Positions 55,071-63,724 of a stretch of DNA of 64,000 nt are shown in pieces. The DNA is from CAWDBV01 sp963800705 (lineage in GTDB: Bacteria > Actinomycetota > Thermoleophilia > Solirubrobacterales > 70-9): the NCBI GenBank assembly GCA_963800705.1, contig CAWDBV010000005.1, forward strand, positions 310,001 through 374,000, written 5' to 3'. Position numbers and translations under genes: made by a program. Every line of letters starts with the position of its first letter. Positions within the stretch are counted from its first letter, which is position 1. Under the pieces are notes generated by a model, which saw nothing but the letters and a program-made list of their open reading frames with translations, ran no database searches and was not told where the DNA came from.

Positions 55071-58000
55071 GTGGTTAGGCGCGGAGGGTGTGTGGCGGTC
55101 CTCGCGTTGGCGTGCTGCCTGATCGCGCCGAGCGCATCCGGCGCCGCGACGCTGACCGTCACCAGCGCCGACGACGATGTCCCGCCGCCGCCGGGCTCCC
55201 TGCGCGAGGCGATCTACACCGCCAGCGGCAGCCCGGGCCAGGACATCATCAACTTCGCGCTGCCCGACCCGTCCACTATCAAGCTCGTCCCGAACGTGCT
55301 CGACGGAGAACTGGACATCGCGTCCGATCTGAAGATCGTCGGTCCCGGAGCCGACAAGCTCGAGGTGAATGGGAGCAACAAGTGGCGCGTGTTTGAGATC
55401 CAGAGCGGCGTCGATGTCTCGATTTCAGGTGTCACGATCTCGGACGGGAACGTGTCGGGCGCTGCCGGATCCCCCGGGAGCAGCAATCCGACCAAGGATG
55501 GCGCCGCCGGGGGGAACGGCGGCACTGGCGCTGACGCCGTCGGCGGCGGCCTCCTAAACGCCGGGAACCTGTCGCTGACCGGGGTCACGCTCGAGAGCAA
55601 CATCGTCTCCGGCGGCTCCGGCGGGCCCGGTGGCGCAGGGGCCTATGGCGGGAAAAGCGCACTCGCCAAGGACGGGGGCGGAGGCGGCGCCGGCGGCTCC
55701 GGCGGCACCGCGCGCGGAGGCGCGATCGCCAACACCGGCAACCTCGCGCTGACCGGCGTCCAGATCGACGGCAACAGCGCGCTGGGGGGGCGCGGCGGGG
55801 CCGGAGGAGACGGCGGCGGAGGGGGTACGCTGATTGTCGATACGGTTGAGCCGTTGGATGGGGGGCGGGGCGGCGGCGGCGGGAACGGCGGCTTCGGGAT
55901 CGGGGCGGGGATCTGGAACAGCGGGAACTTGACGACGAGCACGGGTGCAAAGGTCTTGCAGAACACCGCAAGCAGCGGCGGGGGTGGAACCGGTGGGGCC
56001 GGAGGCAGTAGCGCCCTAGGGCTGGGAGGGGACGGCGGGGCAGCAGGGGGCGGCGGTAACGCCGGCCAGGCTTTGGGCGGCGCGCTCGCCAACGACGGAC
56101 ACGCCACGGTTGTCGGAGCGACCTTGAACGCAAACGCGGCCGTCGCCGGCAGCGGCGGTAGCGGCAACATCGGCGGACTGGGTACCGATCCCGGCGGGAA
56201 TATCGACGACGGCGGAACCGGCGGGGCCGGCGGTTCGGGGGGTGCCGGGGGATTCGCGGCGGGAGGCGCCTTCTATCTCACCAGCCCGGCACTGATCGTC
56301 GACGTCGACATCATCCAATCGGAGTCCCGGGCCGGCAACGGAGGCGCGGGCGGCAGCGGGAATCACGGCGGGCTCGGGGGATGCGGGATCGATTACATCG
56401 CTATCTGCAGGCCCGGCGGCAACGGCGGCGCCGGCGGCGCGGGTGGTGCCGGCGGGCGCGCGGATGGCGGGGCGATCGAGAACTTCGCTCCCGCGGCGCA
56501 GAAGGTGATCGCAGGCAACCTGCTGGTCCGCGGCGCGATCGCCGAGGGCGGCGCCGGCGGCGCCGGCGGGGCGGGTGCGATCGCTGGTCCAGGAGGAGGC
56601 ATCGTCGTGAACTTCAATCCTGAAGCAGCCGGCATCTCGGGGCCCGGCGGCTCCGGCGGCTTCGGCGGCGAGGCATACGGAGGCGGGATCCGAAACCAGG
56701 GGACGATGCAGCTCTCAGGCTCGACGATCGAGAACGCCGAGGCTCAACCGGGTGGAGGTGGCCCCGGCGCTCGCGGCGCCGACGGCGCACACCACCCCGC
56801 CCACCTCTCCTGCCCCGGGTCGGGCGCGAACGGCGGAAACGGCGGCGCCGGTGGAGCCGGCCTCGGGGGTGGGATCGCGAACGTGCACGAGCTCCTCGCC
56901 TTCAACTCGACGATCGTCGGCAACAGTGCGGGGAACGCGCCGGGTGGCAGCCCCGGCGCCGGCGGAATACGTGGCGGCGACACGGGAGGGTGTTACGGCT
57001 TTCCTCACAACGGCGCAAGCGGCAGCGCGGGCGGCGCGGGAAGCTCGTTCGGCGGCGGCGTGCTCCAGAACACCGACCCCGGCGTCCCGGCTCCCCACTC
57101 GAGCCTGATCGGACTGACGGTGGCGTCCAATCAAACTGCCGCGCTGTCCGGCGGCGGGAATCTGAACGTGATCGGCCCGACCCTGATGGAGGTGTCGAAC
57201 TCGATCGTCGCACCGGCCACACACGGCGGCTCCTGTGCGGGGGCCGGCGTCGTGAGCACCGGATTCAATGACGACGTCGGCGCCGGTTGCCCGAGCGCGT
57301 TCAACTTCGCAACCGACATCCACGGGGACCCGCAGCTGCAGCCGCTCGGCTACTACGGCGGCCCCACTCCGACGATGGCGATCCTGCGCACGAGCCCGGT
57401 CGTGAACAAGGGAAACAGCTTTGACTCGCTGACCCTGGCGAGCACCGACCAGCGCGGACGCCCGCGTCCCTACGTCTACCCCGGCATCCCGCTCGCGGCC
57501 GGTGGGGACGGATCGGACATCGGGGCGTTTGAGCTCCAGGACGAGCCCGCGACGGTCTCGGTCTCGATTCCCCAGGCCCCGATCGTGGCCAACGGGACCT
57601 CGCAGGCAAAGATCGACGTGACTGTCAAGGACGCCGATGGCAACGGGCAGTCGGGGCATTCCTTCACCTTCACGAGCACCGATCCGGGAAACACCTTCAG
57701 CGGCTTCACCGACGCAGGGGGCGGCCAGTACTCGGTCATGGTGACGTCGTCGACGTCGGCCGGCCCGGCCAGGATCACCGCCACCGACACGACCTTGTCC
57801 CCGGACGTATCCGGCGGTGCCTGCTGTCTGAACCAGGTGGCCGGCCCCGCGACGTCGATTAAGGCGACGATCGCCCCGTCAACGATCACCGCCGACGGGC
57901 GATCCCACACCACCCTCGCCGCGACCGTCACCGACGCTCACGGAAACCGGGTCAGCGGCGACGACGTCGGGTTCACGAGCGACGACCCCGACCAGAGGAT

Positions 58001-58328
58001 CTTGATGACTATCGGTCCGCAACCGAACGGGCTCTATACGGCGACGCTGTTCGCCACGACGAGGCCGGGCCACAGCACGATCACCGCCAGGGACAAGAGC
58101 GTCACGCCGAACGTCATCTCCGACGGTCAGACGTTGAATCAGATCGCGCCGCCGTCGCCCCTGGTCCCGCCCCTCGTTACGCCCCCGGCGTCCGGATCAC
58201 CATCGAACTCAGGGCCCGGTACGCAGACCGCGCCGGCGACGGCGAAACGAAAGTGCAAGCGCAAGAAGAAGGCCCGCGCCAAGAAGAGCAAGCGCGCCTG
58301 CCCCAAGAAGAGGAAGAAGCGCCGCTGA
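55071..58328 (+). CDS. Large secreted beta-helix surface protein with Ig-like domains and CK-tail
   Basis: 1085 residues. GTG 55071 follows AAGGAGAGCG. A signal peptide (ending SGAA) precedes a CSLREA-like segment (GSLREAIYTASGSPGQDIINFALP). A right-handed parallel beta-helix of about 650 residues, very rich in Gly and Asn (GGAGGSGGTA-type turns, NTGNLALTGVQIDGN rungs), follows. Next come a choice-of-anchor-Q-like end (TDQRGRPRP ... GSDIGAFELQDE) and two invasin-type Ig-like domains (ANGTSQAKIDVTVKDADGNG; ADGRSHTTLAATVTDAHGNR). The end is a Pro/Ser linker and a two-cysteine basic tail (RKCKRKKKARAK ... RACPKKRKK). A TACCCT box near 55010 may be its promoter. Probable adhesin or surface polymer-binding protein. 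Confidence 0.85.
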   Translation: MVRRGGCVAVLALACCLIAPSASGAATLTVTSADDDVPPPPGSLREAIYTASGSPGQDIINFALPDPSTIKLVPNVLDGELDIASDLKIVGPGADKLEVNGSNKWRVFEIQSGVDVSISGVTISDGNVSGAAGSPGSSNPTKDGAAGGNGGTGADAVGGGLLNAGNLSLTGVTLESNIVSGGSGGPGGAGAYGGKSALAKDGGGGGAGGSGGTARGGAIANTGNLALTGVQIDGNSALGGRGGAGGDGGGGGTLIVDTVEPLDGGRGGGGGNGGFGIGAGIWNSGNLTTSTGAKVLQNTASSGGGGTGGAGGSSALGLGGDGGAAGGGGNAGQALGGALANDGHATVVGATLNANAAVAGSGGSGNIGGLGTDPGGNIDDGGTGGAGGSGGAGGFAAGGAFYLTSPALIVDVDIIQSESRAGNGGAGGSGNHGGLGGCGIDYIAICRPGGNGGAGGAGGAGGRADGGAIENFAPAAQKVIAGNLLVRGAIAEGGAGGAGGAGAIAGPGGGIVVNFNPEAAGISGPGGSGGFGGEAYGGGIRNQGTMQLSGSTIENAEAQPGGGGPGARGADGAHHPAHLSCPGSGANGGNGGAGGAGLGGGIANVHELLAFNSTIVGNSAGNAPGGSPGAGGIRGGDTGGCYGFPHNGASGSAGGAGSSFGGGVLQNTDPGVPAPHSSLIGLTVASNQTAALSGGGNLNVIGPTLMEVSNSIVAPATHGGSCAGAGVVSTGFNDDVGAGCPSAFNFATDIHGDPQLQPLGYYGGPTPTMAILRTSPVVNKGNSFDSLTLASTDQRGRPRPYVYPGIPLAAGGDGSDIGAFELQDEPATVSVSIPQAPIVANGTSQAKIDVTVKDADGNGQSGHSFTFTSTDPGNTFSGFTDAGGGQYSVMVTSSTSAGPARITATDTTLSPDVSGGACCLNQVAGPATSIKATIAPSTITADGRSHTTLAATVTDAHGNRVSGDDVGFTSDDPDQRILMTIGPQPNGLYTATLFATTRPGHSTITARDKSVTPNVISDGQTLNQIAPPSPLVPPLVTPPASGSPSNSGPGTQTAPATAKRKCKRKKKARAKKSKRACPKKRKKRR

Positions 58329-58330
58329 TC

Positions 58331-58336
58331 TAGTCT
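58331..58336 (+). promoter_or_regulatory. -10 box TAGTCT of the NTF2-like gene
   Basis: TAGTCT ends 7 bases before GTG 58344; no ribosome site. Confidence 0.45.
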
Positions 58337-58343
58337 CGGAGCC

Positions 58344-58745
58344 GTGAGCTCCGATGACATTGCACGGGTTGAGCGGGCCTTCGAGGCCTGGAACTCAAAC
58401 GACTGGGAGACGATGGAGACGTTCTTCGATCCCGAGATCGAGCTGATCGCCCCGCCGGATTGGCCCGAGGCCGGCGAGTTCAAGGGCTGGCCGGAGGCGC
58501 GGCGCCAGCTCGAGCGCCTCAAGGATGCCTGGGGCGAGGAAAAGATCGAGCTCGTCACCACGCGCGCGGCCGGGGACAGGATCGCCGCCGATTTTCGCTG
58601 GGTGACAAAGGGCGGCTCGAGCGGGATGCCGTTCGAGGCCCCGATGCACGCGCTCTACACGTTTCGCGACGGCCGCTGCACCGAGCTCAGGTTCTTCAGC
58701 GACCGCTCCGAGGCGCTAGCGGCGCAGATCAAGGAGCAGCGGTGA
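58344..58745 (+). CDS. NTF2-like (SnoaL-type) protein
   Basis: 133 residues starting SSDDIARVERAFEAWNSNDWETMETFFDPEIELIAP, the cone-shaped NTF2 fold opening. It continues FRWVTKGGSSGMPFEAPMHALYTFRDGRCTELRFF. Members are small binding proteins or isomerases and the substrate cannot be told. The stop overlaps dapF (GTGA), implying co-expression. Confidence 0.82.
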   Translation: MSSDDIARVERAFEAWNSNDWETMETFFDPEIELIAPPDWPEAGEFKGWPEARRQLERLKDAWGEEKIELVTTRAAGDRIAADFRWVTKGGSSGMPFEAPMHALYTFRDGRCTELRFFSDRSEALAAQIKEQR

Positions 58746-59581
58746 AGTTCGAGAAGTGGACCGCGCTCGGCAACGATTACGTGATCGTCGAGACCGCGGC
58801 GCTGCCGTTCGAGCTCACTCCGGAGCGGGTCAAGCGGATCTGCGATCCGCATTTCGGGGTCGGCGCCGACGGCGTGCTGCTGCTGGCTCCGGTCGCCGAG
58901 CCCGAACACGTCGCCGAGCTGCGGATCTTCAACCCCGACGGGTCCGAGGCCGAGCTGTCGGGCAACGGTGCCCGCGAGGCGGTCATGTACCTGCGCCGCG
59001 CGGGATGGACCGACGAGGACACGTTCTCGATCCTGACCGCTGCCGGGCCGATCGTGCCCACGATCACCGGCGCCCGCACCTGTTCGCTCGAGATGGGCCG
59101 CGCGAGCACGACCTCGAAGGACTTCCCCTCAGGCAATGCGGACGGCGCCGGGACGCTGAGCGCGGCCGGGCGCGAGTGGTCCTTCCAGCACGTCTCGATC
59201 GGCAACCCGCAGTGCGCGATCGCCGTCGACAACGGGCTCGAGGAGCTCGACCTCGCAGCGATCGGTCCCGGGATCGAGTCCAACGAGCTGTTCCCGAACC
59301 GAACCAACGTCTCCTTCTACAAGGCCGAGGGAAGCAAGGTGCGGGCGCGGATCTTCGAGCGCGGGGTGGGGGAGACGCTGAGCTCGGGGACCGGGGCGAG
59401 CGGTGCCGCGGTCGCCGCGGTGCTGGGCGGAGCGAAGAGCCCGATCACCGTCACGCTCGACGGCGGCGAGCTCGAGGTCGAGGTCTCCGGCGAGCTCGAC
59501 GTGAAGCTGAGCGGCCCGGCCGAGCCGCTCTACGCCGGCGAGCTCTCGCGCGAGCTGGTCGCGGCGCTGGCCGACCTCTAA
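58742..59581 (+). CDS. dapF: Diaminopimelate epimerase homologue lacking both catalytic cysteines
   Basis: 279 residues from GTG. The DapF fold is clear: KFEKWTALGNDYVIVE, IFNPDGSEAELSGNGAREAV, VSIGNPQCAI and GVGETLSSGTGASGAAVAAV. In characterised enzymes the two bases are cysteines (CGNG and CGTG/CGSG). Here both positions are serine (SGNG, SGTG). DapF normally interconverts LL- and meso-DAP. Either serine variants work in this lineage, or the protein acts differently. Gene order dapF-dapL supports a DAP role. Confidence 0.85.
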   Translation: MKFEKWTALGNDYVIVETAALPFELTPERVKRICDPHFGVGADGVLLLAPVAEPEHVAELRIFNPDGSEAELSGNGAREAVMYLRRAGWTDEDTFSILTAAGPIVPTITGARTCSLEMGRASTTSKDFPSGNADGAGTLSAAGREWSFQHVSIGNPQCAIAVDNGLEELDLAAIGPGIESNELFPNRTNVSFYKAEGSKVRARIFERGVGETLSSGTGASGAAVAAVLGGAKSPITVTLDGGELEVEVSGELDVKLSGPAEPLYAGELSRELVAALADL

Positions 59582-59606
59582 GCACCGACCGCCGGCCGCC
59601 TCCCAC

Positions 59607-59612
59607 TAGGCT
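59607..59612 (+). promoter_or_regulatory. -10 box TAGGCT of the aminotransferase
   Basis: TAGGCT ends 9 bases before ATG 59622; no ribosome site. Confidence 0.4.
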
Positions 59613-59621
59613 TCCGCCCCT

Positions 59622-60788
59622 ATGTCACGCACCGATCCATCGAAGCGGCTCGAGCGCATGCCGCCATACATGTTCGCCGAGCTCGAGAAGCGGGTCGCCG
59701 ACAAGAAGGCGGCCGGCATCGACGTGATCAGCCTCGGAATCGGCGACCCCGACTACGAGACTTTCCCGCACATCGTCGAGGCGATGCAGGGGGCGGTCGC
59801 CGACCCCGGCAACCAGAAGTACCCGACCAACCGCGGCCGCGAGGAGTTCCGGAGCGTGTTCTCGGAGTTCTACGGCTCGCGCTTCGGGGTCGAGATCGAT
59901 CCCGAGAACGAGGTGATCCCCGCGATCGGCGCCAAGGAGTGCATCTACAACCTCTGCTTCGCGTTCCTCGACCCCGAGGACGTCGCGCTCGCCTCCGACC
60001 CGGGCTACCCGGTCTACACCGGCGGGCCGGTGCTCGCCGGCGCCGAGGCGGTGCTGATGCCGCTGCTGCCCGAGCTCGACTTCACGCCCGATCTCGACAA
60101 GGTGAAGAAGGAGAGCCTCGGCCGCGAGCGGTTGCTGTTCATCAACTACCCCAACAACCCGACCGGGGCCGTCGCCCCGGAGGGCTTTTTCGAGCGGGTC
60201 GTCGAGCTCGCAAACGAGCTCGACGTGCTCGTGGTCCATGACAACGCCTACTCGGAGACCACCTATGACGGCTACGTGGCGCCGAGTTTCCTCGAGACGC
60301 CGGGTGCGAAGGAGGTCGGGGTCGAGGTCTTCTCGCTCTCGAAGGGCTTCAACATGACCGGCTGGCGCTGCGCGGCGATCCTCGGTAACGCCGAAGCGAT
60401 CTCGACCTACTGGCGGCTGAAGTCGAACGTCGACTCGGGGCTGTTCGAGGCGGTGCAGCTTGCCGGTGCGGCGGCCCTGGGCGGCCCACGCGCGGCGATC
60501 GCCGATATGAACGAGATCTACGCCCGCCGCCGCGACCTGGTCGTCGGCGCGCTTCGCGACATCGGGGTCGACGTCGCCGCCCCGAAGGGGACGATCTACG
60601 TCTGGGCGCCGGTCCCGGAGGGCGAGACCTCGACGACGTTCGCCGAGAAGGTGCTCGAGGAGGCCGCCGTGGTCGTCTCGCCGGGCTCGATGTACGGGCC
60701 GAGCGGCGAGGGCTTCTTCCGGATCTCGCTGACGACGCCCGACGAACGGATCAGCGAGGCAGTGGAGCGCCTGCGCGAGCACCTGTGA
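59622..60788 (+). CDS. dapL: LL-diaminopimelate aminotransferase (DapL-type)
   Basis: 388-residue class I PLP aminotransferase. The N-terminus RLERMPPYMFAELEKRVADK and VISLGIGDPDYETFPHIVEAM resemble the second DapL subgroup. NPTGA, the PLP lysine in SLSKGFNMTGWRC and FFRISLTTPDERI are present. DapL makes LL-DAP directly from tetrahydrodipicolinate, so no acyl intermediates are needed. Adjacency to dapF supports this over a generic aspartate aminotransferase. The stop overlaps the sulfatase start (GTGA). Confidence 0.87.
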   Translation: MSRTDPSKRLERMPPYMFAELEKRVADKKAAGIDVISLGIGDPDYETFPHIVEAMQGAVADPGNQKYPTNRGREEFRSVFSEFYGSRFGVEIDPENEVIPAIGAKECIYNLCFAFLDPEDVALASDPGYPVYTGGPVLAGAEAVLMPLLPELDFTPDLDKVKKESLGRERLLFINYPNNPTGAVAPEGFFERVVELANELDVLVVHDNAYSETTYDGYVAPSFLETPGAKEVGVEVFSLSKGFNMTGWRCAAILGNAEAISTYWRLKSNVDSGLFEAVQLAGAAALGGPRAAIADMNEIYARRRDLVVGALRDIGVDVAAPKGTIYVWAPVPEGETSTTFAEKVLEEAAVVVSPGSMYGPSGEGFFRISLTTPDERISEAVERLREHL

Positions 60789-62353
60789 TGAGCCGCGGTC
60801 GGCTCGCGCTCGCGCTGGCGGGCCTGGTGGTGCTGTTCGCCGCCGCGATCGCGGTCAAGGAACTTCGCGACGACGACGCCCGTCCGCCCGAAGGTAGAGG
60901 TCCCTACGGCCCGACGCCCGCCGAGGGCGAGACGCGCCGCGGCGATCCGCGCCCGAACATCGTCCTCGTGGTCACCGACGACCAGGAGGTGCCGACGCTC
61001 CGCTACATGCCGAAGACGCGGGCGCTGATCGCGCGCGAGGGGGTCGAGTTCACCGACGCGCAGGCGACCTTCCCGCTCTGCTGTCCCGCACGCGCGACGC
61101 TGCTCACCGGCCAGTACGCGCACAACCACCGCGTGCTCGGCAACTCGGCCCCCGCCGGCGGCTGGCAGGCGTTCAACCGCTCGGGCGCCGAGGCGAAGGC
61201 GCTGCCGGTCGCGATGCAGCGCGCCGGCTACAACACGGCGTTCGTGGGGCGGTACCTGAACGGGTGGGGGATCGGGCGCGAGAACCCGGAGGCCGCGGCG
61301 CAGCCGGTGCCGCCCGGGTGGAGCTACTTCGCCGGCCTGGTCGGGCTCTCGGCCTACAGCATGTGGGGCTACACGCTCGACGTCGACGGCAGCGACCGCC
61401 GCTATCCGACCGACCAGGCCGATGCCGCCGCGTACCAGACCGACGTGCTCGCCGATCTCGCCGAGCGGCAGGTCGAGCGCTGGGCGCCCGAGCCGCGCCC
61501 GTTCATGCTCGATGTCTGGGTGACCGCGCCGCACACCGAGGAGAACGAGGAGGTGAAGCGGGGGCGGATCCGCCCGGCGCCGCGGCACCGGCAGCTGCAC
61601 GCGAACGAGCCGCTGCTGAAGACGCCGTCGTTCAACGAGGCCGACAACTCCGACAAGCCGCCCTACGTCAGGCAGCGCCGGCGGTTCAACTCAGTGGAAG
61701 TCCAGCGGCTCGTGCGTGAGAACCGGCTCCGGATCCAGAGCCTCGCCTCGGTCGACGACCTCGTCGGCCGGCTCGGCGATGCGCTCCGCGCCGGCGGCGA
61801 GCTCGACAACACGATGCTCGTCTTCACCTCCGACAACGGCTTCCTGCAGGGCCAGCACCGGATCTTCCACGGCAAGATCGTTCCCTACGGCGACTCGGCG
61901 CGGGTGCCGCTGCTCGTCCGCGGGCCCGGCTTCGAGCGGGGAGCCAGCATCGATGCCCTGGTCGGTAACGTCGATCTCGTTCCCACGCTCCTGCAAGTCG
62001 CCGGCGCGAAGCCGCTGATCGAGCCCGACGGGGCCTCGCTCGTGCCGCTGCTCGAAGGGGGGGAGGGGAGCGTCCGCGGGGACGTACTGCTCGAGAACCT
62101 CGAGCCCGACAGCGCCCAGCCCGAGGACGGGGGAGTGCCCGAGAAGTACAAGCGCTACACGGCACTGCGCACGCCGCGCTGGCTCTACGTCGTCTACGAG
62201 GACACGGCGCAGGGGGCCGAGCTGTACGACCTGCGCCGCGACCCCGACAATCTCGACAACCTCGCCGGGCGACCGCGCTACGCCGCGACCGAGAAGGAGC
62301 TCGCGGCGCGACTCGCCGAGCTCGAGGATTGCGCGGGCGCCGGGTGCCGCTAG
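60785..62353 (+). CDS. Exported sulfatase-family hydrolase
   Basis: 522 residues from GTG 60785 (ATG 60788 possible). An N-terminal signal anchor (GRLALALAGLVVLFAAAIAV) places the domain outside the membrane. Alkaline-phosphatase-fold features are NIVLVVTDDQEV (metal-binding Asp pair), the formylglycine motif CCPARATLLTGQY (C-x-P-x-R, first cysteine modified) and VFTSDNGFLQGQH. Activity needs a formylglycine-generating enzyme, not seen in this window. The substrate is probably a sulfated sugar or a phosphonate ester. Translationally coupled to dapL. Confidence 0.9.
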   Translation: MMSRGRLALALAGLVVLFAAAIAVKELRDDDARPPEGRGPYGPTPAEGETRRGDPRPNIVLVVTDDQEVPTLRYMPKTRALIAREGVEFTDAQATFPLCCPARATLLTGQYAHNHRVLGNSAPAGGWQAFNRSGAEAKALPVAMQRAGYNTAFVGRYLNGWGIGRENPEAAAQPVPPGWSYFAGLVGLSAYSMWGYTLDVDGSDRRYPTDQADAAAYQTDVLADLAERQVERWAPEPRPFMLDVWVTAPHTEENEEVKRGRIRPAPRHRQLHANEPLLKTPSFNEADNSDKPPYVRQRRRFNSVEVQRLVRENRLRIQSLASVDDLVGRLGDALRAGGELDNTMLVFTSDNGFLQGQHRIFHGKIVPYGDSARVPLLVRGPGFERGASIDALVGNVDLVPTLLQVAGAKPLIEPDGASLVPLLEGGEGSVRGDVLLENLEPDSAQPEDGGVPEKYKRYTALRTPRWLYVVYEDTAQGAELYDLRRDPDNLDNLAGRPRYAATEKELAARLAELEDCAGAGCR

Positions 62354-62356
62354 GCG

Positions 62357-62362
62357 TACCAT
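62357..62362 (+). promoter_or_regulatory. -10 box TACCAT of hflX
   Basis: TACCAT ends 7 bases before ATG 62370. This selects that ATG over the GTG codons at 62364 and 62367. Confidence 0.45.
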
Positions 62363-62369
62363 CGTGGTG

Positions 62370-63677
62370 ATGGCACAGAGCCCTGAGGCCAATGGCGCCG
62401 GAGTCGTCAACGCACGCGCCGCCCAGCGCGCGGTCGCGATCGCCGCATTACCCGAGATTGGAGAAACGGATCCCCTGGCCGAGCTCAAGGAGCTGCTTCG
62501 CACCGCCGGGGTGGCGACCGCCGGCGAGCTGGTTCAGCGCCGCGAGAAGCCGGACCCGAACCTCTACCTCGGCCGCGGCAAGCTCGCCGAGCTGAAGGCC
62601 GAGATCGCCAGCAGCGACGCCAACCTGGTCGCCTGCGACGACGAGCTCGAGCCGCGCCAGGAGCGCAACCTCGAGGCCGAGCTCGGCGTCCCGGTGATCG
62701 ACCGCACCGCGGTGATCCTCGACATCTTCGCCGACCACGCCCACTCGGCCGAGGGCAAGCTCCAGGTCGAGCTCGCGCAGCTCGAATACAACATGGCGCG
62801 CATGCGGGGGCTGTGGACCCACCTCGAGCGGCTCGGCGCCGGACGCGTCGACGGCGGCATCGGCACCAGGGGCCCCGGCGAGTCGCAGATCGAGACCGAC
62901 CGCCGGCTGGCCCGCGATCGGATCACCTCGCTGCGGCGGCGGCTCGAGCGGACCGAGCGCAACCGCGGCGTGATGCGCTCTGAGCGCTCCGTCGCCGCAC
63001 TGCCGACGGTGGCGCTCGCCGGCTACACGAACGCCGGCAAGTCGAGCCTCATGAACGCGCTCACCGGGGCCGAGGTCGGCGTCGGCGAGCGCCTCTTCCA
63101 CACCCTCGATCCGACGACGCGCTCGTTCACCCACGACGGCCGTCGGATCCTGCTCACCGACACCGTCGGCTTCATCCGCAAGCTTCCCCACCAGCTCGTC
63201 GAGTCATTCAAGGCGACGCTCGAGGAGACCGTGATCGCCGACCTCGTTCTCCATGTCGTCGACGGCTCCGAGCCCGAAGAGCAGCGGCTCGAGGCGATCG
63301 CCGCCGCCGACGCCGCATTGGAGGAGATCGGGGCGGGGGAGAAGCCGCGGCACCTCGCGCTCAACAAGGTCGATCTGCTCGACGACGAGGAGCGCAGGGA
63401 GCTGGCGATGCGCCACCCCGACGGGGTGCTCGTCTCGGCGCGGACGGGGGAGGGGCTCGAGGAGCTCACCGAGAAGCTCGCCGAATCGATCCGCGAGCCG
63501 CTGCGCGAGGTCGAGCTGCTGATCCCGTACGAGGAAGGGGGGCGGCTCTCGGAGCTCCACCGGCTCGCCGGCGACCTCGAGCGCGAGGACCGCTCCGACG
63601 GCGTCCTCGTCCGCGCGCTCCTGCCCGGGGAGGTCGCCGAGCGCTACGCGGACCTCGCAGTTAACGGGAAGCTCTGA
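62370..63677 (+). CDS. hflX: GTPase HflX
   Basis: Ribosome-splitting GTPase of the stress response, about 435 residues. The N-terminal glycine-rich HflX domain has LYLGRGKLAELKAEI, RTAVILDIFADHAHSAEGKLQVELAQLEY and GIGTRGPGESQIETDRRL. The G domain has GYTNAGKSSLMNAL, LTDTVGFIRKLPHQL and NKVDLL. The C-terminal domain ends LLPGEVAERYADLAV. Complete and of normal length. Confidence 0.95.
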   Translation: MAQSPEANGAGVVNARAAQRAVAIAALPEIGETDPLAELKELLRTAGVATAGELVQRREKPDPNLYLGRGKLAELKAEIASSDANLVACDDELEPRQERNLEAELGVPVIDRTAVILDIFADHAHSAEGKLQVELAQLEYNMARMRGLWTHLERLGAGRVDGGIGTRGPGESQIETDRRLARDRITSLRRRLERTERNRGVMRSERSVAALPTVALAGYTNAGKSSLMNALTGAEVGVGERLFHTLDPTTRSFTHDGRRILLTDTVGFIRKLPHQLVESFKATLEETVIADLVLHVVDGSEPEEQRLEAIAAADAALEEIGAGEKPRHLALNKVDLLDDEERRELAMRHPDGVLVSARTGEGLEELTEKLAESIREPLREVELLIPYEEGGRLSELHRLAGDLEREDRSDGVLVRALLPGEVAERYADLAVNGKL

Positions 63678-63709
63678 AGCAGTCCCCGGGCCGTCCGGCC
63701 GGCAGCGAA

Positions 63710-63715
63710 TAGTTT
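63710..63715 (+). promoter_or_regulatory. -10 box TAGTTT of dut
   Basis: TAGTTT ends 9 bases before the dut ATG; no ribosome site. Confidence 0.4.
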
Positions 63716-63724
63716 GCCTTCTGG

